DNA of 64,000 bases from Varanus komodoensis (lineage: Eukaryota > Chordata > Lepidosauria > Squamata > Varanidae), in the NCBI RefSeq assembly GCF_004798865.1, contig NW_025336416.1, forward strand, positions 3,141,277 through 3,205,276. The letters run 5' to 3'. This document shows, piece by piece, positions 33,487 through 45,484 of this stretch (the stretch's first letter is position 1; every line of letters begins with the position of its first letter). Made by a program: the position numbers and the translations under genes. The notes under the pieces were generated by a model, which saw nothing but the letters and a program-made list of their open reading frames with translations, did not search any database and was not told where the DNA came from.

Positions 33487-33841
33487 CCATGGAGGGCATG
33501 GAGAGGGTGGGACATCTTTGCTGGTCCACAGTGCTTCACCTGGTTTTGGACCTAAAACTGTGAGTGGATGGATAAGTTGTAAGCAAGCACAATTTGTGAC
33601 ATGGCACATTCCAAAAGCACTCAGTTTTCTGGATAACCAAGTTTCAACCCACATCCTGTTCCAGAAGGTACAGATCCTATTGGCTCACAATGGAATTGGC
33701 CCAAATCAAATTCTCTTGATGTCCCTACCTTGGATAACCTTGTGCATGGACTAGAGGCACCTGGGCCCTTGGGGATACCACTCGTGCGATATCTCACAGC
33801 CTCAGATGCACCAACAGTCCATTAAGAGCACAGCCTTCTGG
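33484..33841. other. Unassigned sequence
   Basis: No gene or repeat is recognised. Confidence 0.35.
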
Positions 33842-33917
33842 GGGAAAGTCCCACAATTCCCAGCACTCTTAAGCCAGCATGGCTGGCTGGGATGCTGGCA
33901 CCTGTAGGACTTATTTC
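33842..33917. mobile_element. Hairpin (MITE-like) element
   Basis: The arms GGGAAAGTCCCACAATTCCC, then AGCA, and TGCTGGCACCTGTAGGACTT, then ATTTCC, pair imperfectly around a GCCAGCATGGCTGGC centre that is itself nearly palindromic. It is related to the hairpins at 16.5 and 53.8 kb. Confidence 0.6.
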
Positions 33918-34449
33918 CACCTATAGAACTGTGTCCTTCAACATGCACCAGAGCAGACGTGACCATCAGCTTCCGGCCAGTCCCCTCATGCGTAGCAACA
34001 GACTGCACTGCCGGTCAGCTATCGACGTCTTTCTGATGGCAAATCCCACTGTGTCTCAGCTAGCAAATAGCAATGGTCAAATCTCAAATATTGAAATCAG
34101 ATATGAAAGGTAAATATGAGAAGAGGAAATAGCATATCACATTTTGCTGAATGTCAAAGACAGAAGGCAAATATTGCCAGTACCATTTCTCAGGCCAGAT
34201 ATTTTCTTCTTACAACATGGTAAAACAAACAGCAAGAGCAAGGAAACCTCTCTTCAATTTGCACGACTCTTTGAGAGGATGACCTGGACAGGTGGATGGC
34301 TGGGGATTTAGCAGCCCCTGGGAGGTACAGCTCTGAGTCTAGAAATGAGGCATGTCAGTGAAATCCGCAACAGACAACAAACTGAGTGTGAATTTCTAAG
34401 AGTCTGCGATTAAGTGGCTTTTCCCAAGGCATGCAGATTCCATAGGCGT
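33918..34449. other. Unassigned sequence
   Basis: No gene or repeat is recognised. Confidence 0.35.
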
Positions 34450-34620
34450 GAACACTGTTTGGTTTATGTAATTTTACACATGTTTAGCCATAGAAAATAC
34501 ATAACACGAAAACGATACTGACCCAAATTTGCATTTCTGGAAAGGCTAAAGTGACAGAAAGAAATTGCTTGACAATTCACAAAACATAAACAGAATGGAT
34601 TTTGCAGGATTCATTCGTCT
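34450..34620. repeat. Unclassified dispersed repeat, copy 2
   Basis: Shares TGTAATTTTACA near its start and ACAGAATGGATTTTGCA near its end with the stretch ending at 20.7 kb, at comparable spacing and in the same orientation. Class unknown. Confidence 0.5.
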
Positions 34621-34849
34621 AATAGAAAGTGCTGCACACACCAGAGCTCTTTTTGGATGTTTTATAGTGTTTTCCACTTGTGTTTGCCTTTTGTATTTCA
34701 ACGGTTAGCAGAAATTTAGTTTTACTGTGTTTACCATGTTCTAAGGCCATCCTGAGGGTTCTACAAAGCTATGTTGATGGAGTGGAAATGCAAGCGATCA
34801 ACCAAGCCATCCATATATTCGAATGTTTAATATCAACATTGGTTGGGTC

Positions 34850-35265
34850 TTCCCCACTAAAGAAATTGAATTTCCTCTCCAAAATAGTGGAGAAAGCAAA
34901 CCTTTCTGGGCCACGTTTAAGCTTCTGGGCCAGATCTACCACACCCTGGGACCAGAATACCTGAAAGATCACATTCTTCCTTAACAACCTATCCAACCCA
35001 CTGGAGGACCTTAGCCTGGTGATTCCACATGGTCCTACGGCCCCAGTAGAGTCTACTGGGAGAAGAGCCCTCTGCTTGTCCTACCTCTGGAGGTTAGTCT
35101 GGTTCCCACACTGTGAAGTTATTGGCACCTTCCAAAGACAAAATCGTTTCCCAAGCCTTCCTTGCTGACCAGCCAGTTTTTGATGCATCCTTTTGATTCT
35201 TTTATCCACTTTTGCTTTTTATTGTGCATTACTCTGGAATTTGTCCAGATATGAAACAGTAATGC
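34850..35265 (+). mobile_element. Likely CR1-L3/L2-type LINE 3' part
   Basis: Segments such as GGCCAGATCTACCACACCCT and CTGAAAGATCACATTCTTCC, followed by a GGCACCTTCCAAAGACAAAA, TTCCCAAGCCTTCC and T-rich end, follow the layout of L2/L3-group 3' untranslated regions. The usual GAGGGCCTT block is missing, so the call is moderate. It could include unrelated DNA. Confidence 0.45.
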
Positions 35266-35284
35266 AAAAGCTATAAAGAAGAGC

Positions 35285-35342
35285 AACCTCAGGGGTTGGA
35301 CTCGATGGCCTTCATGGCCCCTTCCAACTCTACTATTCTATG
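35285..35342 (+). mobile_element. CR1 LINE 3' terminus
   Basis: GGGGTTGGACTCGATGGCCT is followed by TCATGGCCCCTTCCAACTCT and ACTATTCTATGA. This is the diagnostic 3' end of sauropsid CR1, here only about 55 bp long. The same end closes the longer copy at 61.2-61.5 kb. Confidence 0.93.
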
Positions 35343-36766
35343 AACACATGACAAAATAATGGATAGGCTGTTGGTTCTTGCCAGTGCCAGCCCCTTCCTC
35401 GCCCTTATGACTTCCTTTGCCCATGTGACGTCTTACTCCTCGTCTTCCTCTTTGGAGATTTGCTCCTGCTGGTTCGGAGGTCAGGGGTCTGTGGGTGATG
35501 CTAACGGATGAGCCCACCTTGTCACCTCTGGTGCAATGTTTTCCTCCACATGTCTGAAACAAACCTCTTGGGCCACCAACCACAGTCGATTAAGAGGGAG
35601 GTCAAAGTCTGAATCTTGGCCAGGGAACAAAAAGGCTGCCATGAAGCAGCAGCAGAAGGGCAGGAATCAGCAACAGTCCTCAGCACCCCCAAAAGGAAGC
35701 AGCATGTGATTCTTCCCCGGCAAGGGCCGTGCTGTTTCCAAAGCAAAAAGAAAATACCTTGCACTGCCTAGCACCAAACACCGTTATTATAATGCCTTAC
35801 TATGTAGGAGCCACTTTGACAGCCTGCATTTTACTATCAAATCCTAGCATAACATTAAATTGCCTGCAAAAAGATCAAAGCATGTCTCAGTAGAGACAAA
35901 CCAAGAGAGAAGGAGAGAAAGAGGGAGAGGTTTATTGCGGCACTCCAGCTAGAACTGTTCACTATCAGCCTGCTGTCAAAACACCTTTGGTTTCTTTGGG
36001 TGAATGTAAATTACATGACGGAAGATGTGGTTCTTTGTCTTAAGATAAAGAGCGTGCATCCAGTTACATTTGGAAAAGGGCAGGCACTTTAAAAAAAAAA
36101 GGAGGAGGAGGTGCAGATAACCCAACCAGGAATGATTTCTTGTAGAGAAAAGGGGAAGGAAGAGTCTTTTTTTTTTAACCTGAAGTTAAAAAGATAAGGA
36201 AAAAATGGAAAGCTTCCAACTTAATTTATTTGGACGGCATCACAACAAAGGCTTTGCATCTAGTGTGGCTGGTTTTCTAACTGATTTGGCCCATAGCTGG
36301 GGCTTAGTGCATGGCTAAGTCAATTGTCTTTCGATGTGACAAGGTGATTCATTTGCTGAGCAAGCCACAGAAGCTTTTATCAATCAGGCAAGGACAAAAA
36401 CAAGCTGATTGCTCCTTTCCAGAGCAGCAGGACTGCCCTCAGCAGCAGCCCATGAAAGGTCTGGAAACTTACAAGCTTCCAGCAGCAATCAGGGAGGTGT
36501 GTGCAGTAATGCGGTAAAGGATAAGCCAACGATACCCACTTGTGGGTTTTGAATGGGACCTGAATGGATAGCAATGTTCCCTTGCTAGAACTCTTCTAGT
36601 CTTCCTTTTTGCTTATGCTTTCAAGTGGAGGATAATTTGATGGGGAAGAGACTACTTAAATTGTCTCCTTCTAGGATTCTTTTTATTAGCCAGCTGCAGT
36701 GCAGAATTCATCAAGATTTCAGGTGTTTCTATCAACTCTGCCCAGTTCCATTTCTGGTCTATTCAA
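35343..36766. other. Unassigned sequence
   Basis: No gene is supported. The part 35990-36310 is repeat-poor and AT-rich (ACTTAATTTATTTGGACGGC) and might be conserved non-coding DNA. Homopolymer runs occur at 36091-36100 and 36165-36176. Confidence 0.35.
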
Positions 36767-36790
36767 AAAGCAAAGCAAAGCAAAGCAAAA
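36767..36790 (+). repeat. (AGCAA)n microsatellite
   Basis: About four and a half units of AGCAA. Confidence 0.9.
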
Positions 36791-37435
36791 CTGACCCACC
36801 TCCTGTGAAACGCAACACAGTCTAGGAGCTGGTGGGGCCAGAACCATCTGCCCAGGGCTCCCTGCACAGCTCTGCCATGTGATGCTGCACAGGGGCAGAA
36901 AAGCTGGAGCAGTGATGTGCTCCCAAGGGCTGGAGCAGCCTCAACTACCCTATTTCTCACCCAACAGGAAGGGCTGTAACATTCCCATGGTCAGCCTGGG
37001 ATCTTTCTCAGCAATGCTTCTTCTTCCTGGTTCTGATGTGGTCTAACTCTTGATCTGGTTTTCTTACTTCAGACTGCTGGTTTCCAACTTGTGATGGCTG
37101 CATTTAGAGTGGGCAGCCATGGGCCCACTTTTGCAGAAGAGGATCCTGGGTTGGAAGGGCTATCAGAGGGCAACTCTGTCCATCAAGGTGTCCTGTATTT
37201 GCAGGGCTGCCCGGTCCAGTCCTGGTTTCAAGACAAAGAAGCACCAGAAGTGTTAACTCTCAACAGCTCGCACCTGACCAGGAGACTGAACAGGCAGTGC
37301 ACGGGTCACCTGGTCTTAACCTTCTTCACTGTGCTGAAATGTACTATCTTTCAATTATAGTATTTTCTACATTTGCATTTATACACATTAAATAGTATAT
37401 GCATATGTTATACGAACACTTTTTGATGCCCTCCT
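36791..37435. other. Unassigned sequence
   Basis: No gene or repeat is recognised. Confidence 0.4.
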
Positions 37436-37462
37436 CCTTCCCCTTCCCCTTCCCCTTCTCCA
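37436..37462 (+). repeat. (CCTTCC)n low-complexity tract
   Basis: About four imperfect units of CCCCTT/CCTTCC. Confidence 0.9.
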
Positions 37463-38935
37463 TTCCTGGGCATTCATGGACTTCGTCTCAGCTGGGTTCA
37501 CTTCCTGGCACAGGTTGAGCATGGGAAAGAAATTGAGGGGAGCATAAGAGAGCTCAATTCCAGCCTGATCTTCTCACTCCTAGTGAAACAAAGCTTATGC
37601 TCATTTTAATTGTAACTTTAGGTGATGCCCAATAGTTTCCTCTTTTGAGGAAGTTATTATGTGAATAAACCTTGTACTGGAAGACTGTTTAATATTTTCT
37701 GTCATATGTGCACTCTTAAATTACTTACCTGCTTTCTGGAAGTTAAAGCCCATACAGTGCAAATGGATTCTTCATGCCCTTTTGACAGCTAAAAGACTGA
37801 AATTTATATTTATATTATATTATTTATATTTATATATTTATATCGTATAAAATACCACATTGAAAGGAGAACTGCTCAGCTCAAGTAACCTTATACTGAT
37901 GACCTGATACTGCATTCAACCTTTAAATAGGTGTTATACTGATGCCACTTACGAATGGCTACTTATCAAGATTCAGTCTGTCTTGTTGAAGTTTACCTAT
38001 AATTTTAAGAAATATGTAAGCATCTCTGTGTATCATATGCATGTACTGAAAACGATATATTCGAAGCTGTAGTTAGAAAACTTCCCATTTCCTCTTCTTG
38101 GTTTTGCTTTGTTAAAACTTGGCATTAAAAGATAATTAAAAGAAATAAAGAGAATTGAATCAGCTTCCATACTTTGAGCGAAGGGTTAGTTAGAATCATC
38201 TTGTCCTTCAACCCAGGCAGTAAAATGGCTTGTGGCAGCTTGTACTGTTGGCACAGTAAGTGGTTGAGATGGGCTGTGGGAGACGGACAAACTGTCCTTT
38301 GTCCCAGTGGCTTAACTTGTCAAAACAAACCTTGCTTGCTGTTAGACTGCTCCCCACATGATGAAATGTCAGAATTCTCACAATTCAGCTGGACTATACA
38401 TCATTAAGACAGAGAAGGGAGCAGAAAGCAGGCCCCTTGGAGATCAAAAGAGAAATGGCGCCTTCGGATAGGAGCTTTCTGTCTGCTCTGCCACTAGATG
38501 AGGACTGTTGGCTGATAATCACTCGAGCCCCTTTATGCATTTGAGACATACCATATAACAGATTCTTAGTCTGCAGATCAATGGAGGCTTAAGAGACAAG
38601 CCTCACCTGCCAGGGAATGCATTAGCCGGACCTTCTGAAGCATGCCACTTTCATCTGACAGGCATACATGCTCTGTGGATTGTCAGGGAGGGCTGTCAGG
38701 TGTGTCCTGCCTTCTGGCTTGACATGGGCGCTTGATTGCCTTCTTGATTGCTGTCTGCTGTGTGACCATGCCTATTTTCACTGGGTGAAAGGGTGAGTTC
38801 TTTGCCTCTGTTTGCGAGCTGCTCTTGAAGGGTCAATTCCCAGGTGTCTCAGGACAATGCTGGTCATCCTTGCAGGATCATTTTGCTTGATCGAAGAATT
38901 GATATTAATTTTATGCATGTACTACAGTACACTAC
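37463..38935. other. Unassigned AT-rich sequence
   Basis: No gene is supported. The part 37600-38160 is AT-rich with a TTTATAT tract at 37802-37852. The rest is ordinary in composition, with no repeat family recognised. Confidence 0.4.
37802..37852. repeat. AT-rich (TATATTTA)n-like tract
   Basis: Irregular repetition of TTTATATTTATAT words, nearly free of G and C. Confidence 0.85.
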
Positions 38936-38973
38936 AAAGAAGAAGAAGAAGAGGGAGGAGGAGGAGGAGGAGG
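38936..38973 (+). repeat. (GAA)n-(GGA)n trinucleotide tract
   Basis: Four or five GAA units change into GGA units. A pure purine strand. Confidence 0.95.
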
Positions 38974-41005
38974 TCCTCCAAAGCTCATGTCTTTGCTTGT
39001 TCAGAAGGAGCCTTCAACAGTTTTTAGTGCTCCTTTCTGTATTTTTCATAGCTCTAATGCCTTTGGAGACAGGGTAGCCTGAATGCATGCTATGCCACTG
39101 TGTTAATATGGAAGCATCAGCAATGACAGATAAACCACAGGAGGGGAAAAAGGACTCTTGTGCATCATTGTTCCACAGAAGGATGTGTATGGTGACGATC
39201 AGTGGTCCAGTTATGGAATGATGAACTTAGGAGGCAATCCAGTGCATTGGTCCTTGTGAGACAGAAGCTTCCAAATTTGGAGGCTTTCACATATCCAGTG
39301 CCCTGCCAGGCTGAGTCCAACAGAGCGGAAGGAGTAGTGCAGGTGATCTTTGCTTTCTGTCCTCTAGTCACTGGGTTTTCACTTCAGAAGGGGATGCAAA
39401 TAGTTTGGAAGAAGCTCTGGGTAGCATATATCTTGGTCCCGCCAGTCTCTTCCCTTTTCTGTCCACTGGAACACCCTCTTTTCTCCTCTCCGAGATCAAT
39501 GTCCAACCTTGGAGACCATCCAGCTGGTTCTTTCCACACTGGCTGCAAGTGTGTAGAGGATGGGAGTTAGATCTTCGATTCCCCTTCTGAGGCTGGCATT
39601 CTATGCCAATTTCCACTATCCTATGGCTCTTCAGCTGAAGTCTAGGGGCATAGGATGGCTTTATTCATGGACTGGATGTATAGGTGGCAATAAGCATTGG
39701 ATGGCCATTTGCTCATTGTCAAGGAAGTGAAATTCATCACCAAACAAGAGGATGGAAGAGGAAACAGATGTGGATATACTTCGCATATGCTAATATTTAG
39801 ATCCTGATGCAAATGTAGAAATACTTACCATTTGAAAAGAAGTATTGGGGAATACTGTGAGATTCAACTGCCTTACTCACTCTGCTGCCCAGGTGCTGTT
39901 GATGGACAATTTCAAGGCCCCCTTGAAGCGCTCTTTATCATCAAACAAGCCTTGGACTGAACAGAACTCCAAATAAGGGAATGTCTTCAAGGAGGGGCCC
40001 TGGATGTCTTCCTCCAAATCCCACCCTGATGCCCTCTTGATAATGAGAATAACATTTGGCCTCTATGCCAGAAATGCAATCCAGGATTTAGATCTCTCCA
40101 AACTGCTGCTTCTGTAGCTGTGCATGCGGGTAAAATATGATTGTTGGTGACAGGGTACATTAATCATGCCTCCTCATCTGGAAGTGCAAGTGAGCATAGA
40201 AAAGTAATATTGTGTATCAGAAATGTGAAATATGCAGAGGCTTTGATGGCACATTTCAAGTGCACTTTATTAGATGGCAATTGGACTCAGTGCCCTTATC
40301 TCTGAAGCACAGCGAAATTTTGAAACGGTGGTGGAAAAAGGCAATGTGTGCAAAAGCAGTGGGGGGGCGAATCATAAAATGCCAGGTCGTGACTTGGGTG
40401 CAGTGAGGAGACATTTTGCCTCCAGCAGCCCCTTTACCATTCCATCGGACCGTGGCCTCCTTGGTTCGTACTTCACTTGCGTTGCTCCATGCACTCCACC
40501 CACACCTCCAAGAGCTCTCGTGGCTTGACGGGCCCCTGCTGTGGGTTCGTTCTCTGATGCTTAGGCGCAGTGATGTTCACGTACAGGCACAAAGCGGCCT
40601 CAAGAGCTGAATTTAACTTGGTATCAGGGCAAAGGCAGCATCCGGTCCGGGGATCTGTGGACACAGAGGCCAAGCAGCTTGGCCGTGGACTGGGCTGTGT
40701 GGCAATCCTCAGGAATCCAGCCCAGCTCTCTTTCTAAGGGAGGATCCAGCATGAGAAGCGGGCAGCAATGCTAGAGGGGTGGATTCCCTCGAGTTTTGCC
40801 CCAACACCAGTGTGTGTAGGGCTGCAATCTATGTATGCCTATGAGGTGTGCAGACATCAGGATTAGTAGCCACTGCTAGCTTGATCCTCCACGAATCTTC
40901 CCAGCCCCTTTTAAGTTCTGGAAGTTCTCCTGGGCTAGCCGGTCATCCTGATGGCTCCCCTTTATACTCATCCGATCCACCTCAGTTCACTGAATAGGAG
41001 CAAAA
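38974..41005. other. Unassigned sequence
   Basis: No gene is supported in these 2 kb. Frames up to 122 codons (39202-39570) carry no motif. The part 40320-40600 holds more CpG dinucleotides than its surroundings, but not enough for a clear CpG island. Confidence 0.4.
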
Positions 41006-41007
41006 GG

Positions 41008-41185
41008 ACAGTCATTCTAGATCAGAAGAACCTAGGAAGAGCCCTGATGGATTGGGCCAAGGTCCAACAAGTCCAGCATTCCATTCACGCATGGGCCAAC
41101 CGACTGCCCATGGGGACCCCCAAGCAGATCAGGAATGCATGAGCATCCCACCCTTCTTTCCAGCAACTGGAGGACATGTGCCTAT
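41008..41185 (-). mobile_element. CR1-related 3' fragment (minus strand)
   Basis: CCTAGGAAGAGCCCTGATGG, ATTGGGCCAAGGTCCAACAA, GTCCAGCATTCCATTCACGC and GGCCAACCGACTGCCCATGG follow in the order of a common sauropsid repeat (usually AAGAGCCCTGCTGGATCAGG, GGCCAACCAGATGCC). It is the reverse orientation of the fragment at 15.6 kb. Confidence 0.65.
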
Positions 41186-42660
41186 TGCCTCTGATCTCAC
41201 TGGAGGTGACAAGTAGCCATTGTGCATAGGAGCTAAATGAGAACAAATTCTCAGAAGTGCCAACGTACAATTCATTTATTTGAAACCTAACGCGTTTTGG
41301 AAACTGTGGCTCCTTCATCAGGTGTGCTCTAGAGAAGAGAGCAATTGGAGTAAATGACTTCCCACATAAATTTCAATGAAGAAAACATTGTAAATGCTTA
41401 CAAAAGCATGAAAGCATCCATTGCTTTAAGAGTCAGCATTCTGTAAAAGAAGTAAAAGAACAAATGTAAGGACAAGAGGAAGGAACAACCTAGATGTCAA
41501 ACTGCTGCTAAAAGCCCAAATAAAAACATTTTGTTTTTAAAAGTAAATATTATTGCAAAATGGCAGAACATCTCTTTTGGGCTTTCATTCATCTTGGGTG
41601 CCCCCCTTCTGGGTTTTGTTTAGGAGCTGTTGATAGTCTTAGGGTCAGAGGATTACAGGTGCCCCATGTGTGGTGGGTAGAGTGTGAGGAACCCGCTTAG
41701 GGGATGGGAATGAATCAGATTCCATTGTTTCAGCTCCCCGGACTCCACCCCCCTTTCTCGAGGCTTTAAGTACAACTTGGTGCTGAGCATGCGGAGTGTT
41801 TGTGCAGCACCCACCAGGAACCAGCCCCTTGCAAATGCTGTGCTAGCTGCATCCCTCTTCCATCACGCACCTCGCAGGCTTTGATCGTTCTGCCCATGCT
41901 GCAGAGAAAAGTTGCCAGGTTGCACCACAGGAGTTCTGCAAACATTTGCAAGCATTCCCAGGCTTCCTCTTATCCCAACTCACTTGTGAAGCCAGGGCTG
42001 AGGAACAGGTCCAACAGATGGAAATGAGTCAGATCCCATGGAATTGTCATGAGCCTGGTACAGAGGCACAAGTCACTTCCATATTCCTCCTGCTGTGTGA
42101 ATACTCAGACGTCTGATTTGGGTCATCTAAGGGTTGCTCTGCAAAGAATGAGAAGAGGATGGGGATACTGAAGATCATGGTAGAGCATGTTTCTTCCCCT
42201 CCCTGTTCCCCAGATCCTGTCTTTGAGGTTGTTCTTGTGACCTTGGAGTCACAGAAGGCATGGCTCTTTCCTCACCCCCTCTGACTTCAAGGGGAGCACA
42301 ATCCAGCTTTGGAGTCCTAGCTCCAACCTTGGAATTAGTTTCCAAGGACAGAACTGGATGCTAAATTATCCTATGGGCCATCTTGACTCCCTCTTGACAC
42401 TGTAGGGTTGTGCTGTTTTCTTCCATGAATTCACACCAAGGGGAAAGATTACCTGCCTCCTCCCCAGGTCTTGGTCCTGATCCCTGATTCCTGCAATTGC
42501 TTTCTGAAAATGCAAATTTTGTGGAAGGAGCAATCAAAGAATTCCAATGTAATGTGTAGTTTTGTCCTCTTCAAGCAAGTGATGCAAAGGATAGGAGTGC
42601 CAACAGGTACTTGTCTGTTTCTAGCCACTTTCATGGAGTTAGTGGAATAGAATCAATGTC
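41186..42660. other. Unassigned sequence, includes a CGCGTTTTGG-type segment
   Basis: No gene is supported. The segment AACGCGTTTTGG (about 41289) followed by CTCCTTCATCAGG (about 41310) recalls a motif pair often seen in interspersed repeats of amphibians and reptiles, so 41235-41560 may be an old unclassified element. Confidence 0.4.
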
Positions 42661-43310
42661 TTGTCAGGTGTTGGCAAAACCCATCCTCATTTGGAAAAAA
42701 AAATGCTTAAAACCACCTGGGATATTTTCTGTAGTAGGAAATATTGGATGAAAAGAAACATTCCTTCTGTTACAACTCTGGTGTGCCTGCAGCTGGAGTA
42801 TTGTGTTCAATTCTGGGTCCCTCATTACAAGAGGGATATAGCAAGGTTGGAATCAGTGCAATGAAGGGCCACTAGGATGGTGGGTGGTTTGCAGGGGAAG
42901 CCATACAAGGAGAAACTGAGGGAGTTGAGTGTTTTCAGCCTGGAGAGGAGGAGACTCAGTGGAGACCTGTTAGCAACATACAGGCATGTGAGGGGGTGCC
43001 ACACGGAGGTGGGCCATGATCTTTTTCCCCCTGCAGTAGAGGGCAGAATGCGTTCCAATAGAGTAAAGCTCAGGGAACCAGGATTTAGGGTGGATGCCAG
43101 GAAGTACTTCCTGAGAGTTAGGACCCCTAGGGTATGGAATGGGCTTCCACAGGAGGTGGTTGAAGCCCCATTGCTGAGGGTATTCAAGGATAGGCTAGAC
43201 ATGCACATGGTAGGCGTGTCATGGGCAGAGTTGGCTGGAGCCGGGGGTCAGACTAGATGGCCCAGCAGACCCCTTCTGGCTCACTTTGCTTCTATGTTTC
43301 TAATAGCAGG
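42661..43310 (+). mobile_element. CR1 LINE, 3' region, well preserved
   Basis: From about 42785 the plus strand shows the standard CR1 series: CTGCAGCTGGAGTATTGTGT, TTCTGGGTCCCTCATTACAA, GAGAAACTGAGGGAGTTGAG, AGCCTGGAGAGGAGGAGACT and GGATGCCAGGAAGTACTTCC. It continues with TGGAATGGGCTTCCACAGGA, GGTGGTTGAAGCCCC, GGTCAGACTAGATGGCCCAG and GACCCCTTCTGGCTC. It ends in a TTCTATGTTTC-type terminus. It is the most complete CR1 3' portion in the window. An open frame of 174 codons (42877-43401) runs through it, but this part is normally the end of ORF2 and 3' untranslated, so the frame is not a gene. The similarity is weaker in the first 120 bp. Confidence 0.93.
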
Positions 43311-45309
43311 TGAATCTAATGTCTTCTTAGGCTCCCTTCATCACCACCACTCCAAACACCTCTTTCTCCATCATCACCTCTTTTTCTCCTCTTCCCTGTA
43401 GTAATGAAGCCCTAAAGAAAAAAAGCAAGCAAGCAACGATCTGAATTGCAAATGCACATCAGAAGGACACTGCCTCAGATTGTCTACTAGAAGCTATTAA
43501 GAATGTGTCTAAACACAGAAAGGAGAACAATAGCATATTTGTCACAAAGGATCGCAGAGAGTGTCTGAGTAGTTCTCAATTGCAGGGGGTCTTTGTTGCA
43601 GCTGAATAGCAAAGCAGCACCTTTCAATACTTTTAATCAGCTGCATGATCTTAAAAGCTTGGCAGGCAGGGACACATGGGAGGTAGGAAATGAGGCGCTT
43701 ACTGAGAGTCCGAAGAAACTACCAGTTGAGGTTACCTGCTGACAAGGTCAGGCTTGAGATGTCTCCCTGTTGTAGAGGGAACAGAACTCAATGGGCTTAT
43801 TGCTGGGTTGGAAAAGAGGGAATATCAAGGTCAGAAAGTTTGGTTGGAGGTCCCACTGTCCCAGGTAGTCCTGATCCCATTGTCCAACGGTGGTAATCCT
43901 GACAAATGGAAAAGAGAGGAGAATAAAGAACTTCTGAAGACTTCACAGTAAGTATCTTCTTTTAAAGGTGAAGTTCTTTCATTGAAGGACTTCCAGAAGA
44001 GCCTCTTCTATTTTGAAGGTGTCCTTGATTTAGGATAAGAGGGACTGTGAAGTCATCCAGCAAGAGCAGACTCAGCAAGGCACTTGGGCTTTTCACATTG
44101 TGTTGAGAAGTTCTGTATTCTGATTAAACTGTAACAATCATTTATAAAACTGCTCTTATGCAAATAAATTGGCATACGCACATTTTATACAAAATGGCAT
44201 GCAGTGTGGCCTTCTGTTAGGTGGCTCATAAATGGATACAAAAGTAATGGGTGAAGCTCCTGCAAAAAAGAGCCGAAGACTTCACTCATCCATGGTCATC
44301 GCTTTCTTTTAGCTTGCCTAGCTCCAAGTCCCTCTTTCTCAGTATTTGCTTCTCTAGCCCCTTCCAGCTTCAGGGTTCTAATTGTTTTCCTTGCACCTTA
44401 ACCAGGGGCAGGAAGGATATAAACATTAAAAAAGGGAAGTTTAAATAATAACAATTAAAAGAATGCTTTGAAAAACAAACAAAAGTGGGAAAAAATCACC
44501 AACACATTAAGAAGCTTTCTTGAATCTTTTCACCCCTCTCTGAATCAACTTTGGGTTTCTGCTGAGTGCCTCCGCAGCTCTAACCAAATTCCAAAAGAAA
44601 CACAACACGAGTCACACTCTAATCTTAATACCCAATTGGTGTCGTTCACAAATGCCACAAATCGCATTGCATTGTTCCCTGTGCATTCTGCTGGGAAGGG
44701 GTTTCCTGTTAGAACAGACTTTTAAGAGGAACAAACCCCTCTTGGGGAAAAACTGACTCATTTTACGTGGCTTGCCAAAACGGTATTTTCCCAAACACCT
44801 CTTTTTAACCACCTTCTCTGTGAGGAATGCAGTCCAACAGAGGGGCTTTAGAAAAACGGAGTGAATCAAGCTAATGTTAAATATCAACTGTCTCATTCTG
44901 TCCTATTAAAAGTGCAAAGCTCTGAATAGATAGGTCCCATAAAGTTAATTAGATGGCTTTCACAGGGATTAGGGAAAGAAAAATGGCCAGGGATAGGTCT
45001 CTGAATGGCTATTTCCATAATCAGTAAATGACACCTCTGAATTAAGAAGCAGAGCCCTGAAAGAAGAGGGACAAGGGAAGGCCTTCGCCTTCACGCCATG
45101 CCTGGAGCTTTCTGAGAAGTCACTTGGTGGCCAGGCCTTCTGAGCAAAAGATGCTTGTGTCCCTACCGGTGGATGTACATCTGTGATGTTCCCATTTCAG
45201 TGGTCCTACAAAATGGCTTCTTAGCTGGAGGGGGAACCGAATGTGCAAATAAGGGCTTGGTGCACAGATCCTCATGGCAGATCTGATAGACTAGGGATGC
45301 TGCTTGGAA
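43311..45309. other. Unassigned sequence with paired inverted segments
   Basis: No gene is supported. Around 43925-44054 two nested pairs of inverted words occur (AAAGAACTTC/GAAGTTCTTT and GACTTCACAGT/ACTGTGAAGTC). The part 44450-44900 is AT-rich, without a known repeat. Confidence 0.4.
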
Positions 45310-45478
45310 GTTTTATTATACTGTAGCTATTGCAGTTTTGCTTTTAATTTGGTTTTGACATTTTGTATGCTGATCTTTTCTGTTGTTTATATTGCTGTTT
45401 GTATTTAATATTGCATTGTGTTGAAAACCACCCAGACAGCTTCAGCTATGAGACAGCATAGAAATAAATATACTATTT
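45310..45478 (+). mobile_element. L2/CR1-type LINE 3' tail
   Basis: A T-rich part is followed by TTGAAAACCACCCAGACAGC, TTCAGCTATGAGACAGCATA and GAAATAAATA, a typical L2-group 3' end. Confidence 0.7.
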
Positions 45479-45484
45479 GATATA

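Noticed and set aside
33262-33654. Minus-strand frame of 130 codons with a serine-leucine repeat
   Set aside because: The repeat is the GA microsatellite read as SLSLSL, and the rest is the antisense SINE.
40320-40620. CpG island or promoter
   Set aside because: CpGs are somewhat enriched, but the stretch is short and AT-rich parts intervene. No exon or start-site signal is seen beside it.
42877-43401. Plus-strand open frame of 174 codons
   Set aside because: It lies inside the 3' region of a CR1 element and does not follow the CR1 coding frame.
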